Notes: a model not told the origin generated them from the sequence alone. Positions 15,570-23,882 are shown, numbered from the stretch's first letter. The stretch: DNA of 38,029 nt from Burkholderiales bacterium (GCA_947446855.1 CANFIH010000018.1:1-38029), one strand, 5' to 3'. Numbers and translations: made by a program.

Positions 15570-16187
15570 ATGCTTACCCCCTCGAACACCCTCCGCTCCA
15601 CGCCCGATAAAGATGCCATTGCGCTGCTGCCTGCCTTTGAACGGCTGGGCCTGGACCGCATCACCCTCGTCACGGATGGCGCCGGCGCGCGCGAAGCCCT
15701 GGCCCAGCTCAAGGACTCGCCGGCCTGGGGTTTTGATACCGAGAGCAAACCCACCTTCCGGGTCGGGGAATTGTCTGACGGGCCGCACATCTTGCAACTT
15801 GCGACAGCCCAGCGGGCTTGGGTGTTCCAGCTCAATGACCCGCATTGCAGCGCCATCAGCGCCGAACTGCTGGCGCTGGGCGGTGTCGCCAAGGCCGGCT
15901 TTGGGCTGGGCGATGACCGCAAACGCATCATCCAGAAGCTGGGCGTGCAACCGCAGGGCATTCTGGAACTCAACACCGTGTTCCGGGAGCGTGGCTACCG
16001 CAAGGACATGGGCGTAAAGGGCGCGGTGGCAGTGCTGTTCAACCAGCGCTTCATCAAATCAAAAAAGGCAGCCACCAGCAATTGGGCCAATGCCCGGCTG
16101 ACCGAGGCGCAGCTGGTGTACGCAGCCAATGACGCTTACGCGGCGGTGCGCGTGTTCCACGCGCTGGGCCTGGGCACTGCTGCCTGA
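15570..16187 (+). CDS. RNase D-like 3'-5' exonuclease domain protein (DEDDy)
   Basis: 205 residues, a stand-alone DEDDy exonuclease domain without the HRDC domains of RNase D. The first acidic pair D56/E58 is in WGFDTESKP, a second Asp lies in FGLGDDRK (115/116), and the Y184-x3-D188 motif is in VYAANDAYA. All catalytic positions appear present. It probably trims RNA or DNA from the 3' end in the cytosol. Start ATG 15570 was chosen over the in-frame 15522, which would overlap the divergent gene; no clear ribosome-binding site is seen before either. Confidence 0.85.
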   Translation: MLTPSNTLRSTPDKDAIALLPAFERLGLDRITLVTDGAGAREALAQLKDSPAWGFDTESKPTFRVGELSDGPHILQLATAQRAWVFQLNDPHCSAISAELLALGGVAKAGFGLGDDRKRIIQKLGVQPQGILELNTVFRERGYRKDMGVKGAVAVLFNQRFIKSKKAATSNWANARLTEAQLVYAANDAYAAVRVFHALGLGTAA

Positions 16188-16219
16188 AGCCGCACGCGGC
16201 CTGAACGCCGGGCCACAGG

Positions 16220-16660
16220 TTAGCGCGGCAGATGGGATTGCACCCAGCGTGTGATGTCCTGCAAGCCCATGGCACCGGGTTGGCGCGCCACTTCGCGGCC
16301 GTCCACGAAGAGCGCCAGGGTGGGAATACTGCGGATGTTGAAACGTGCGGCCAGATGGGGCACGGCCTCGGTGTCCACCTTGGCCAGTCGCACACGGGGC
16401 TCCAGCGCGGCAGCAGCCTGGGCAAAGGCCGGGGCCATTTGCCGGCATGGCCCGCACCAGGGAGCCCAAAAGTCCACCAACACCGGAATGCGGCTGCGGC
16501 CTATGTGCTTGTCAAACCCCGCTTCATCCAGTGACACCGGTTGCCCGGTAAACAGCGCTTTTTTGCACTGACCGCAATCGGGTGCGCTGCCCAGTTGATC
16601 GGCGCGCACGCGGTTGGTGGTGTGGCAATGGGGGCAAACAATGTGCAGTGGATCGGTCAT
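16220..16660 (-). CDS. trxC: Thioredoxin 2 (TrxC)
   Basis: 146 residues from ATG 16660. An N-terminal zinc ribbon with C9/C12 and C29/C32 (CPHC and CGQC) is the mark of TrxC, followed by a thioredoxin domain with active site WCGPC (Cys69, Cys72) and the cis-Pro loop RSIPTLALF. Slightly longer than E. coli TrxC (139). It reduces disulfides in the cytosol and is usually part of the OxyR-controlled oxidative stress response; no OxyR site was recognised here. It follows a small unknown gene by 16 bases, on the same strand, and converges with the exonuclease gene. Confidence 0.95.
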   Translation of the reverse strand: MTDPLHIVCPHCHTTNRVRADQLGSAPDCGQCKKALFTGQPVSLDEAGFDKHIGRSRIPVLVDFWAPWCGPCRQMAPAFAQAAAALEPRVRLAKVDTEAVPHLAARFNIRSIPTLALFVDGREVARQPGAMGLQDITRWVQSHLPR

Positions 16661-16676
16661 GTCCCTAGCTGGTGGT

Positions 16677-16949
16677 TTAACGCGCAAAAAACAAGGGCGC
16701 AGACCGGACTTGGCCAGGTTGCTCCAATACCGCGCTGACTTGCGCCGCATCGGGATCTGCAAACTGCAGGTTGTGCCGGTCCGTAAAGGGCCCGCCACCG
16801 GGCACCACGCTACCGTCCGCGTCATAGCCCACCGCCTTGAACTTCCAGATGGCGCCAATGCGCTTGAGGTTGCCCACGTGCGCGCCGTCGGGCAAGTGCA
16901 CGCTGTGCACATTGCTGTTGACCGGACGCAGCGTGAGTGGAGTCAGCAC
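16677..16949 (-). CDS. Small conserved hypothetical protein with GTG start
   Basis: 90 residues when started at GTG 16949, one base after the stop of the preceding gene (TAAGGTG), a layout that suggests translational coupling. The sequence VHLPDGAHVGNLKRIGAIWKFKAVGY followed, a few residues on, by VPGGGPFTDRHN looks like a compact beta-rich fold with conserved Gly and aromatic residues. I do not recognise the family. A longer frame reaching 17063 reads through the preceding gene and its extra N-terminus looks like a shadow. Located between the acidic small protein and trxC, all on the same strand. Confidence 0.6.
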   Translation of the reverse strand: MLTPLTLRPVNSNVHSVHLPDGAHVGNLKRIGAIWKFKAVGYDADGSVVPGGGPFTDRHNLQFADPDAAQVSAVLEQPGQVRSAPLFFAR

Positions 16950-16950
16950 C

Positions 16951-17199
16951 TTAGTGGGTAACGAAGTCGTAGATGACCTCTTCGCTTTCGACCATGTCCA
17001 GGATGTCATTGAGCGCATCTTCGTCTTCGGTGCTGGACCAGGTTTCTTCCGGGTCGGCAGCAAACAGCGGCTCGATGGCCAGGTCCAGAAACTGGCCTGT
17101 GGGCAGCTTCAGGACCGGCGTGCCCTCGGAAGTCTCGGCCAGTTCCCAATCGTCCGGTACCGACATTTCCAACTTGATGGTGACGTTGAGTTTTTTCAT
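16951..17199 (-). CDS. Small acidic hypothetical protein
   Basis: 82 residues starting MKKLNVTIKLEM, with a strong AAAGGAA ribosome-binding site upstream of ATG 17199. The second half is very acidic (ETWSSTEDEDALNDILDMVES), giving a low net charge. There is no signal peptide and no membrane segment. The first 40 residues alternate like beta strands (VPDDWELAETSEGTPVLKLP). Function unknown. It leads a likely three-gene unit with the GTG-start gene and trxC. Confidence 0.65.
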   Translation of the reverse strand: MKKLNVTIKLEMSVPDDWELAETSEGTPVLKLPTGQFLDLAIEPLFAADPEETWSSTEDEDALNDILDMVESEEVIYDFVTH

Positions 17200-17251
17200 G
17201 GTGTATTCCTTTTTGGTGAGGCGGGGAGGGTAACCGACTTGGGTGACGGCA

Positions 17252-17791
17252 TCAAAACGAAGAGCCGGGCTCGTTCAAAAAATCCAGCTCCTGTGCAGTG
17301 GAGCTGCGGGCCAAAATCGCGTTGCGGTGCGGATAACGGCCAAAGCGCATAAGGATGGCCTGGTGCCGCAACTCGAAATTCAAGTTGTTGTCCATGCCCG
17401 GCTGGCTAAACAGGGCGACAGCCTGCGCGTGGATGGGCAGGGACTCGCTGTGCATATAGGGCATATAGGCAAAGGCACGCTGCGGCGGCGTCAGGCCCTG
17501 GTCTTGCCCGCTGGCCACCAGTTCCTGGGCCAGCAGCAGGGCCAGCGCGTCCTGGGCAAAGGCGCGCGCCGTGTCGCGGTAGATGTTGCGCGAGAACTGA
17601 TCCAGCACGAGGATTTCTGCCAATCGGCCTTGTGCGGTGGTGCGCCAGCCAAACAGTTCGCAGCGGGCGGCAGCCTCCAGTGTGGCGCCGAAACGTGCGC
17701 GTATGGCGGCGTCGAGATTGGCGTCCTTGGCGAAATGCTGCTTTTCGCTCAGTTCATCAAACCAGAAGTGAAGGATGTCTTGGGCTTGCAT
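17252..17791 (-). CDS. DUF924 family protein
   Basis: 179 residues from ATG 17791; the longer in-frame extension to 18004 is intergenic-like and overlaps the divergent gene. The sequence begins ILHFWFDELSEKQHFAKD, then EILVLDQFSRNIYRDTARAFAQD in shortened form, then PYMHSES and NLNFELRHQAILMRFGRYPHRN. These blocks are the signature of DUF924, an all-helical cytosolic family of unknown biochemical role with a TPR-like fold. All blocks are intact. Divergent from the M14-type hydrolase gene. Confidence 0.9.
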   Translation of the reverse strand: MQAQDILHFWFDELSEKQHFAKDANLDAAIRARFGATLEAAARCELFGWRTTAQGRLAEILVLDQFSRNIYRDTARAFAQDALALLLAQELVASGQDQGLTPPQRAFAYMPYMHSESLPIHAQAVALFSQPGMDNNLNFELRHQAILMRFGRYPHRNAILARSSTAQELDFLNEPGSSF

Positions 17792-17898
17792 GGCGGGCCT
17801 TGGGTCGGAGTGGGATGGGGTGCAGTTGGGGGTTAACGCAACATTTTCCAGACTGCGCAAACAGATAATGCCGCTATTGCTTTTCTGTGCAGCACCCC

Positions 17899-18816
17899 AT
17901 GAGCCCATCACACTTTTATTCCATAGGTACCCCTGGCCAACCATGGGACGCAGCCGAGCGGGCCCAGTGGCGCGCCCAACAGCTGCCTTTGCGCAGCTAT
18001 GCAAGCGAGGTGCTGGCCGCCGTGGAGTGCCTGCGTGGCCGCTTTGATGTGGTGCCCTACGGCGAGGTGGTCTACGGGGATGAGCGTTTCGCCCTGATGG
18101 CCGTGCGCAGCCGCGCTTGGCAGCCCGGTTTGCCCAGCGTGCTGGTGACCGGTGGGGTGCATGGCTACGAGACCAGCGGCGTGCAGGGTGCGCTGCGCTT
18201 TCTCGACGCCCATGCGCAAAATTACGCCGGCCGGATCAATCTGCTGGTGGCACCCTGCGTGAGCCCCTGGGCCTATGAGCGCATCCAGCGCTGGAACTTC
18301 GATGCCATCGACCCCAACCGCTCGTTTCGCCCGGACAGCCCGGCGCAGGAGGCCGCAGCGCTGATGCGTCTGGTGGCACCCCTGCGCGGGCAGTTTGCGG
18401 CCCACATCGACCTGCACGAAACCACCGATACGGATGAGTCCGAATACCGTCCGGCCGTGGCCGCGCGCGATGGCCAGCGGTTTACTCCCTGCACCATTCC
18501 CGATGGCTTCTACGTGGTGGATGACGCACAAAACCCGCAGCCCGCCTTCCAGCAGGCCATCATTCAGGCGGTGCAGCGCGTGACGCACATTGCCCCGGCC
18601 GACGCGCAGGGCGGCATTCTGGACGCACCGCTGGTGGCCTCTGGTGTGATTCACTACGAAATGCAGGCACTGGGCCTGTGTGCCTGCATCAGCGGTGCGC
18701 GCTACACCAGCACCACCGAGGTCTACCCCGACAGCCCCCACGCCACGCCCGAGCAATGCATTGCCGCGCAGGTGGCAGCGGTGTGTGCGGGTGTGGAATT
18801 TGTGCTGTTGAATTAG
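17899..18816 (+). CDS. M14/succinylglutamate desuccinylase-type zinc hydrolase
   Basis: 305 residues from ATG 17899 (a GTG four codons upstream, at 17887, is possible). The zinc-binding HxxE motif is H88-G-Y-E91 in TGGVHGYETSG. The third ligand His173 is in HIDLHETTDTDES, and DPNRSF at 138-143 offers the substrate-carboxylate-binding Arg. This is the M14 metallocarboxypeptidase fold in its aspartoacylase/AstE-like branch. No signal peptide is seen, so it should be cytosolic. It may hydrolyse a peptide or an N-acyl amino acid; the substrate is not evident from context. It is the last core gene before the fimbrial locus. Confidence 0.85.
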   Translation: MSPSHFYSIGTPGQPWDAAERAQWRAQQLPLRSYASEVLAAVECLRGRFDVVPYGEVVYGDERFALMAVRSRAWQPGLPSVLVTGGVHGYETSGVQGALRFLDAHAQNYAGRINLLVAPCVSPWAYERIQRWNFDAIDPNRSFRPDSPAQEAAALMRLVAPLRGQFAAHIDLHETTDTDESEYRPAVAARDGQRFTPCTIPDGFYVVDDAQNPQPAFQQAIIQAVQRVTHIAPADAQGGILDAPLVASGVIHYEMQALGLCACISGARYTSTTEVYPDSPHATPEQCIAAQVAAVCAGVEFVLLN

Positions 18817-18833
18817 TGAATGATGTTGAAATA

Positions 18834-18867
18834 TTGACAATACTCAACCAATTGTTACGTATTTAAT
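18834..18867 (+). promoter_or_regulatory. Candidate promoter elements before the mini-pilin
   Basis: A consensus -35 TTGACA (18834-18839) lies in an AT-rich gap. The nearest good -10, TTTAAT (18862-18867), is 22 bases away, longer than optimal, so an activator may be needed or the true -10 is another hexamer. TTGACA sits inside the 11-base palindrome TATTGACAATA (18832-18842). Confidence 0.3.
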
Positions 18868-18903
18868 GTAGTAAGTTGCCATAAAAATTCTCCAAATGGT
18901 AGA

Positions 18904-18924
18904 AAATGAAAATAACTTTCATTT
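18904..18924. promoter_or_regulatory. Perfect inverted repeat upstream of the mini-pilin (operator candidate)
   Basis: AAATGAAA (18904-18911) and TTTCATTT (18917-18924) form a perfect 8-bp palindrome with a 5-base spacer, ending 18 bases before the proposed start codon. Its centre, TGAAAATAACTTTCA, resembles the palindrome upstream of the major pilin gene at 24635-24656. Confidence 0.45.
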
Positions 18925-18942
18925 ATTTAATTGGAGATGACG

Positions 18943-19269
18943 ATGGGGATGGCAATGCGATTTTTGACAGTCTGTGCCGGGGCTGCGGCCTTGTTGGCAC
19001 AACCCGGCGCGGCTCAAGCAGCCGGCGGAATCATCACTTTTTCCGGCGCCTTGGTGAATCCAAGTTGTCAGTTGGACGCCGTGGCGGTGCCTGCTGCACA
19101 AGGCGGTTTGCCGAGCGTCGTCAGGGCGTCGCTTTGCGGCAACCGCCCTTATGCCTTCGCCAGCACGGTACAGGTCAGCCGCGATGCGGCGTCAATCGGC
19201 AAGGGCATTGCGCAAATTGTGCGGCAGGAGTCTGCTGCCGGAACGGTATTGGAAGTCAGCTACAACTGA
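18943..19269 (+). CDS. Miniature type-1 pilin-like protein
   Basis: 108 residues from ATG 18943, chosen because GGAG (18933-18936) is correctly spaced; ATGs at 18937, 18949 and 18955 are alternatives. A signal peptide ends at AQA (residue 26). The mature start AGGIITFSGALVNPSC closely follows chaperone-usher pilins, with the usual N-terminal donor strand and Cys42; Cys65 could be the disulfide partner. The C-terminus TVLEVSYN also resembles a pilin's last strand. The mature protein is only about 82 residues, against about 150-160 for a normal subunit, so the middle strands are missing or very short. It converges on the adhesin gene and is the only plus-strand gene of the locus. It could be a terminator or anchor subunit, or a decayed pilin. 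Confidence 0.65.
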   Translation: MGMAMRFLTVCAGAAALLAQPGAAQAAGGIITFSGALVNPSCQLDAVAVPAAQGGLPSVVRASLCGNRPYAFASTVQVSRDAASIGKGIAQIVRQESAAGTVLEVSYN

Positions 19270-19331
19270 AGTCCAAAGCCGCGTCCTCCAAGCGGCGGTG
19301 CGCCGACCGGCCGGGGGTCGTCCGCATAGGA

Positions 19332-20351
19332 CTACTCATAGGTCAGGTCGAGCTCCACAACCCCTTTCACTGCGCCTGGCCCCACGGTGGCAGCGCCCGC
19401 GTAATATTGCGCATAGTGCTGGATCGAAGAAGCAGTGCTGCCAATCACCTGTGCCAATGTGGAAATCCCGCCACTGGCAATGGGGCTGTGGGAGCCATCG
19501 AGCAACTGCACATAGACATTGCTTGCGGCCTGCGCGGGGTCGGCGCTATTGGCGATGGACGCTGGATCAGCGGGTCCTGCGGTAAATGTCCAGGTGGCCT
19601 TGGCTGCGTAGGCGGTCCCCCCATTGGAGCAACCTTGAATCGCCACGGTAAACGGTGTCCGTCCGGCGGTCTTGCCTACGGCGCCAGTCAGCGCACCCGT
19701 GGACAGCGTTGGCAACGTGACCGTGGCATTAGGGGTGGTCAGGGTGCAGGCCGTTGAGATCAGATCAAACGATGACCTGAATGTGCTGATCTGACCAGAT
19801 GTATCTGCGTATGAAGCCCACCAGTCGGCGCTATTGCTCAGAATGATGATGCCGGCTGCGGCAATATTGCTCGACGCGGTCATTTTCAAGCTAAGAGGGA
19901 ATGTCACTGTGTAATTGCAGGTCGTTTTCCCGGGATGGTTGAAAGTCACAGAGGTTGAACCACCACTGCTACCGCTAGTGGCCACCGTACAAGTGCCACC
20001 TGAGCTGGAAACAATCGCAGCGCTTGGAAGGGCGGTTGATTGGATGGAGACGCCACTTGCCGCTGGCAGGGCCACACCGGTGCTGTCCACCGGAATCGCT
20101 ACCGTGAACGCCTCAGCGCTCGACGAGGTGTTAGCGCATGCAGTCAGCATCACCACCAAATTGCCATTGAAAAATGTCCTGCCAACCTGGGTACCCGAGT
20201 CAAGCACTCGGTTGCCTGGAAAAGGCGATGCCATTGACGACGAAAGGCCACAGTCAATGTTGGCTGCAAAGCTTGTCTGCATGCCCGCCACGACCAAGAT
20301 CAACAGCACGGTCCTGGCAAGCCACGTCAACAGATCACAGAATTGGCGCAT
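19332..20351 (-). CDS. Two-domain fimbrial tip adhesin
   Basis: 339 residues from ATG 20351, which gives a normal signal peptide ending near SFA (residue 29); ATG 20399 would add 16 residues before it. The N-terminal domain (30-195) has four Cys (34, 72, 121, 145), enough for two disulfides, and is rich in Ser, Thr and Ala. I do not recognise it, so the receptor is unknown. The C-terminal domain (196-339) is a pilin domain, opening with FDLISTACTLTTPNATVTLP and ending ELDLTYE. That is the FimH-like layout of binding domain plus pilin domain. The gene follows the usher, as the distal gene of the operon. Confidence 0.78.
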   Translation of the reverse strand: MRQFCDLLTWLARTVLLILVVAGMQTSFAANIDCGLSSSMASPFPGNRVLDSGTQVGRTFFNGNLVVMLTACANTSSSAEAFTVAIPVDSTGVALPAASGVSIQSTALPSAAIVSSSGGTCTVATSGSSGGSTSVTFNHPGKTTCNYTVTFPLSLKMTASSNIAAAGIIILSNSADWWASYADTSGQISTFRSSFDLISTACTLTTPNATVTLPTLSTGALTGAVGKTAGRTPFTVAIQGCSNGGTAYAAKATWTFTAGPADPASIANSADPAQAASNVYVQLLDGSHSPIASGGISTLAQVIGSTASSIQHYAQYYAGAATVGPGAVKGVVELDLTYE

Positions 20352-20415
20352 GGCAGGCGTCTCTAAAGAAAGTGGGGAGGTAATGAAAGGTGTTGTCATG
20401 GGGTATTGACCGGTT

Positions 20416-23103
20416 TTAGTAGGCGCCGTCCAACGCAAGTGGCGGCAAGTCGGATTCCTGCTGGCTGAGCATCCTGGGAGCGGCATTGGGAACGGGCGTA
20501 CACGCGGCCTGTAGCTGCACCATCTTGTTCTGGTGGTCGCTGTTGGCAGGCACGGCATAGGCCACTACGCAACGCTGGTCTGCCCCTTCACCCCACTTCA
20601 CCGTGAGTTGGCCCTGCGCCTGCGTTACCCGCGCCTCCAGACGCCCAGCCTGGCCCACCGCGCCTATCTGTTGGTTCTGCTCGTCATACACTTCCGCGCC
20701 GAAGGGCAGCGGCCCACCGCCGGGCAAGCGGCCCTGAATCAGAATGGAGTGGCCGGGTAGGGCTTTGAAGTTGACCAGAACCACCGCGCCGGCGTGGGGT
20801 GCGGTGATCTGGTCTATGGTCTCCAACTGCGTATCCAACTTGGCCTGGGCCATGTCCAGCAAGACGGTGTTCGCAGAATAGGGCACCAAGTACCGCACGA
20901 CCGAGTAGCCGCTGGCGTTCACGGGGGCACCCAGGCTGCCCAGAATCCCGATGCCCTCGCCGTCCTCCACCTTGACCAGCCCCACGGTATCGCCCAGGGT
21001 GTTGGAAGCGGTCACGCCACCTGCGTGCAGCACCAACCCGCCTTCGGCAGAAACGGTGGTGGTGGTGGTGCCGCCACCATTGCTGAACCCCACGCCAAAC
21101 TGACCATAGTTGCTGCGGTAGCTCAGGTTGCCGCCCGCGGTATCGCTGGCAGACGCATGGCTGGCAAACAAGCCATAGCTGTACTCGAAGTTGTCACCGG
21201 CGTTACCCCAGTAGTTGGCTTGTGTGCTGTCGCCACGGAGATCATCGTGCTGTTGCGTGACATTGATCGAGCCGCTGCGGTTGCCCCGTGCATCCAACAG
21301 GATGGTGAGGCTGACAAAGGCCTGCGCATTCTCCTGCTGAAAAGCAGACGCCATTTGCCGTGCCATGCCAATGGTTGCCAATACCGGCCCGAATTGCTGC
21401 GCGTAAGTCAGCTGGTAATTGGTGCTACGCCCCGCATAGGCCCAATACGAGGTGTCGGAACCCGTCAGATGCAGCCAACCCCAGCGCCCCAAGCGCTGGC
21501 TCACTGCGAGCTTGAGGCTGCTTTGAATGCGGTTGCTGGCGGTGCCGCCAAATGTCCCGCTGGCTATTTGGTCCAGCGTGCTGGACACGTCGTGCAGCGT
21601 GTAGAAGTTCTCGGAAGAGTAGCGGTAGGCGGCCAGACTGAAACTGGTTGCGGTGGGCTCCAGCAATTTGGACCAGCTTGCCCGCCAGCTATCGCCGCTC
21701 AGGGCTGGCTGCCCGGGCGGGGTGAACTGCGAATGGGTGTAGTCCAGCGACACGGCACCCAGCGGTGTATTGAAGGCCCCACCCAACAACAAGGCCTGGT
21801 ATTCCTTGGTTGCGGCAAATCCGCCTTCGGCGGTGAAGGTGTTGCTCAGCCCATATTGCAGTTGCCCCTGCACCACGTTGAGGCCGCCCGCCACCGATTG
21901 GCGGTATTCCCCGCCCGACAGGCTGTAGCGGTAGCCACCCTCGCGCAACAACTGCGGTACGGACGCGTAGGGTACCTGCGTCACACGCCGGCTGCCATCG
22001 GTCTCGGTCACGGTCACCTCCAAGTCACCACCATAGCCAGTGGGGTAGAGGTCGTTGATGACAAAGGGGCCTGGCGGTACGCTGGTCTCGTAGAGCAAAG
22101 CGCCGTTCTGCCGCACCTGCACAATCGCCTGCGTGAAGGCCTGGCCGCGAATGGTGGGTGCAAAGCCGCGCAGTGAGTCCGGCAGCATGCGGTCGTCACT
22201 GGCAAGTGTCGCGCCTCGCAGACCGTAGCTGTCAAACAACTGGCCATCGGTATAGGCGTCGCCCAGCACCAAGGCCGACCGCCAGTCCACTATGTCGTGC
22301 CGGAGATAGTTGTTGATGTCATGGTAGGTGGAGCCGGAGCCATTGCTATCCACCAGATTACCGTCATGGCGAAATTGCCAGCCTCCGATATTGACGCCCG
22401 CATTGAGCCCGAGGTAGTTTTGGGAGGTGTCGCTGCCGCCGGTATTCGTCTGGTAGCTGTTCAAGTGGTAGTTCAGCAGCGCCGCGTTGACACCGTAGTC
22501 CCAGCTTTGCGGGTCCACATAGCCCCGCGCACGCCTTGCTATCAGGGCCTGTGGCACGGTGAGGTCCAGGCGCTGATCCGAGACCTCAAAATTCGACGTA
22601 CCCCCTTCAATAATCTGGTCAAGCGCCAGGCATGGCGGGGGCGGTTCGTCGCTGCCCGGCTGCGCCGCAGCGCCTGCAGGGCTCATCCCCAACATGCCCC
22701 GTGCTGGCAGGCTCAGGGCGGCAGGGTCGATACCCAAGCGGTGCACCATTGCCTTGTTGAGACAGGCATAAGCCTGCAAGCCCTGGCCCGCAATCTTGAT
22801 CAACACATCGGTGCGCAGCAACCAATTGCCGTTGAGGTAAATGTCGGCGCGGTAATTGCCCGGCTGCACCGGGTTGCCCAGGCTGAAGCGGCTCAAGTCC
22901 ACTTGGGGTCCGCCAGGATTGCGCCTCAGGAACTGCGCATTGAAGTCCAGCGCCACACTGGAAGAATCCAGTGCAAGTTGCGGCTTGTCCGTGGCATTTT
23001 CCTGCGCAGCCGCACAGCTGCACCAAATCAGTAGCATGCAACTGGCAAGGTCTGCCAAAGCCAAAGTCTTTTTACGGGGAAAAAGTGGGGTGATCATGGT
23101 CAT
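20416..23103 (-). CDS. Fimbrial outer-membrane usher (FimD/PapC family)
   Basis: 895 residues, normal for an usher. A signal peptide (about 1-33) is followed by the N-terminal chaperone-binding domain with VALDFNAQFL and PGNYRADIYLNG. Next comes the 24-strand beta-barrel with the plug region (RGFAPTIRGQA, then PPGPFVINDLYPTGYGGDLEVTV around 330-365). The C-terminal plate domains contain a Cys pair near the end (RCVVAY and AACTP). It threads chaperone-bound subunits through the outer membrane. AGGGA precedes ATG 23103, which lies 11 bases after the chaperone stop. An internal ATG at 23097 is also possible. Full length and without frame damage. Confidence 0.95.
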   Translation of the reverse strand: MTMITPLFPRKKTLALADLASCMLLIWCSCAAAQENATDKPQLALDSSSVALDFNAQFLRRNPGGPQVDLSRFSLGNPVQPGNYRADIYLNGNWLLRTDVLIKIAGQGLQAYACLNKAMVHRLGIDPAALSLPARGMLGMSPAGAAAQPGSDEPPPPCLALDQIIEGGTSNFEVSDQRLDLTVPQALIARRARGYVDPQSWDYGVNAALLNYHLNSYQTNTGGSDTSQNYLGLNAGVNIGGWQFRHDGNLVDSNGSGSTYHDINNYLRHDIVDWRSALVLGDAYTDGQLFDSYGLRGATLASDDRMLPDSLRGFAPTIRGQAFTQAIVQVRQNGALLYETSVPPGPFVINDLYPTGYGGDLEVTVTETDGSRRVTQVPYASVPQLLREGGYRYSLSGGEYRQSVAGGLNVVQGQLQYGLSNTFTAEGGFAATKEYQALLLGGAFNTPLGAVSLDYTHSQFTPPGQPALSGDSWRASWSKLLEPTATSFSLAAYRYSSENFYTLHDVSSTLDQIASGTFGGTASNRIQSSLKLAVSQRLGRWGWLHLTGSDTSYWAYAGRSTNYQLTYAQQFGPVLATIGMARQMASAFQQENAQAFVSLTILLDARGNRSGSINVTQQHDDLRGDSTQANYWGNAGDNFEYSYGLFASHASASDTAGGNLSYRSNYGQFGVGFSNGGGTTTTTVSAEGGLVLHAGGVTASNTLGDTVGLVKVEDGEGIGILGSLGAPVNASGYSVVRYLVPYSANTVLLDMAQAKLDTQLETIDQITAPHAGAVVLVNFKALPGHSILIQGRLPGGGPLPFGAEVYDEQNQQIGAVGQAGRLEARVTQAQGQLTVKWGEGADQRCVVAYAVPANSDHQNKMVQLQAACTPVPNAAPRMLSQQESDLPPLALDGAY

Positions 23104-23114
23104 GTCCCTAGCGG

Positions 23115-23858
23115 TCAGGGGGCTGCTGTGATCGCGGAATTACCATCCACAAACGCGCCGTAGTCGTTGACAAACTGGAATCTCACCGAGGTGGCGGGCT
23201 GCCCCTCCTGGTAGGCGTCTTCAAATACAAACGTCTGCTCGCTCATGGGGCTCACCATGCCGTACATGGGCTTGCCCAGCGTGCCACTTGCCGCCACCAA
23301 GGCCAGTTCTCCAAAGGACACGTGAAAGGGTGTGGGGTTGTGAGCTAGCAGCTTGAGTGAGTTACCGTCACGCAGCACGCGCCACGTGATTTGGGCCGGA
23401 GCCAAGGCCGGATCACCCGCAAGTCCGCCGGGACGTAGAAACAGTTTGATGCGGCTGCGTATGGCAAATTGCAGCGTGTTTTCACCGGCGGAAGCATCGG
23501 GCTTGGGGGGAATTTCCAACACGTTGAGCCAGTAGACCGACTCGCGGTCGCGCGGAGCATTGTCCTCACCGGTATAAACCAGGCGCAGAGTCTGAGAGTG
23601 CGTCGGGTTGATGCGTGAGATGGGGGGGCTCAGGATAAAGGGGACAGAAATATTTTCTGGCGCGGCAGAAGCATTGCCATCATCAATCCATGCCTGCACC
23701 AGGCTGGGAAAGGTTTCGTTGTTGCTCAGGCGCACACTGACGTCTTTTGCATTCAGGGGGTAAATGACCCTGGTGCCGTTGATGACCACGCTGGCCATGC
23801 TGTTTGCACACAGCAATACCCAAGCAAAAAATATAAATGGAAGTGAACGTGCAGTCAT
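23115..23858 (-). CDS. Periplasmic fimbrial chaperone (PapD/FimC family)
   Basis: 247 residues with a signal peptide ending MAS (about 23). The first Ig-like domain begins VVINGTRVIYPLNAKDVSVRL; Arg30 in GTRVIYP and Lys138 in SRIKLFLRP are the pair that hold the pilin C-terminus in this family. The edge strand NTLQFAIRSRIKLF is the G1 donor strand that completes the subunit fold. Domain two ends with VRFQFVNDYGAF. It caps pilins in the periplasm and delivers them to the usher. It follows the pilin gene after 176 bases holding a strong hairpin and a palindromic motif, so its expression may be uncoupled from that of the pilin. Confidence 0.94.
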   Translation of the reverse strand: MTARSLPFIFFAWVLLCANSMASVVINGTRVIYPLNAKDVSVRLSNNETFPSLVQAWIDDGNASAAPENISVPFILSPPISRINPTHSQTLRLVYTGEDNAPRDRESVYWLNVLEIPPKPDASAGENTLQFAIRSRIKLFLRPGGLAGDPALAPAQITWRVLRDGNSLKLLAHNPTPFHVSFGELALVAASGTLGKPMYGMVSPMSEQTFVFEDAYQEGQPATSVRFQFVNDYGAFVDGNSAITAAP

Positions 23859-23873
23859 ATTATTCTTATGTAA

Positions 23874-23882
23874 AAGTTACTT
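23874..23882. promoter_or_regulatory. AAGTTACTT palindrome upstream of the chaperone gene
   Basis: AAGT-T-ACTT is a 9-base perfect palindrome, 15 bases before the chaperone start codon on the minus strand. The core equals AAGTAACTT in the palindrome before the pilin (24642-24650) on the other strand. Short, so chance is possible; it is noted because of its recurrence within the same locus. Confidence 0.3.

Noticed and set aside
16950-17063. A longer start for the 90-residue protein
   Set aside because: It would overlap most of the preceding 82-residue gene, and the added residues look like an out-of-frame reading of that gene.
20794-22176. A 460-codon open frame opposite the usher gene
   Set aside because: Shadow of the usher; composition biased to Gly, Gln, His and Ala, no domain.
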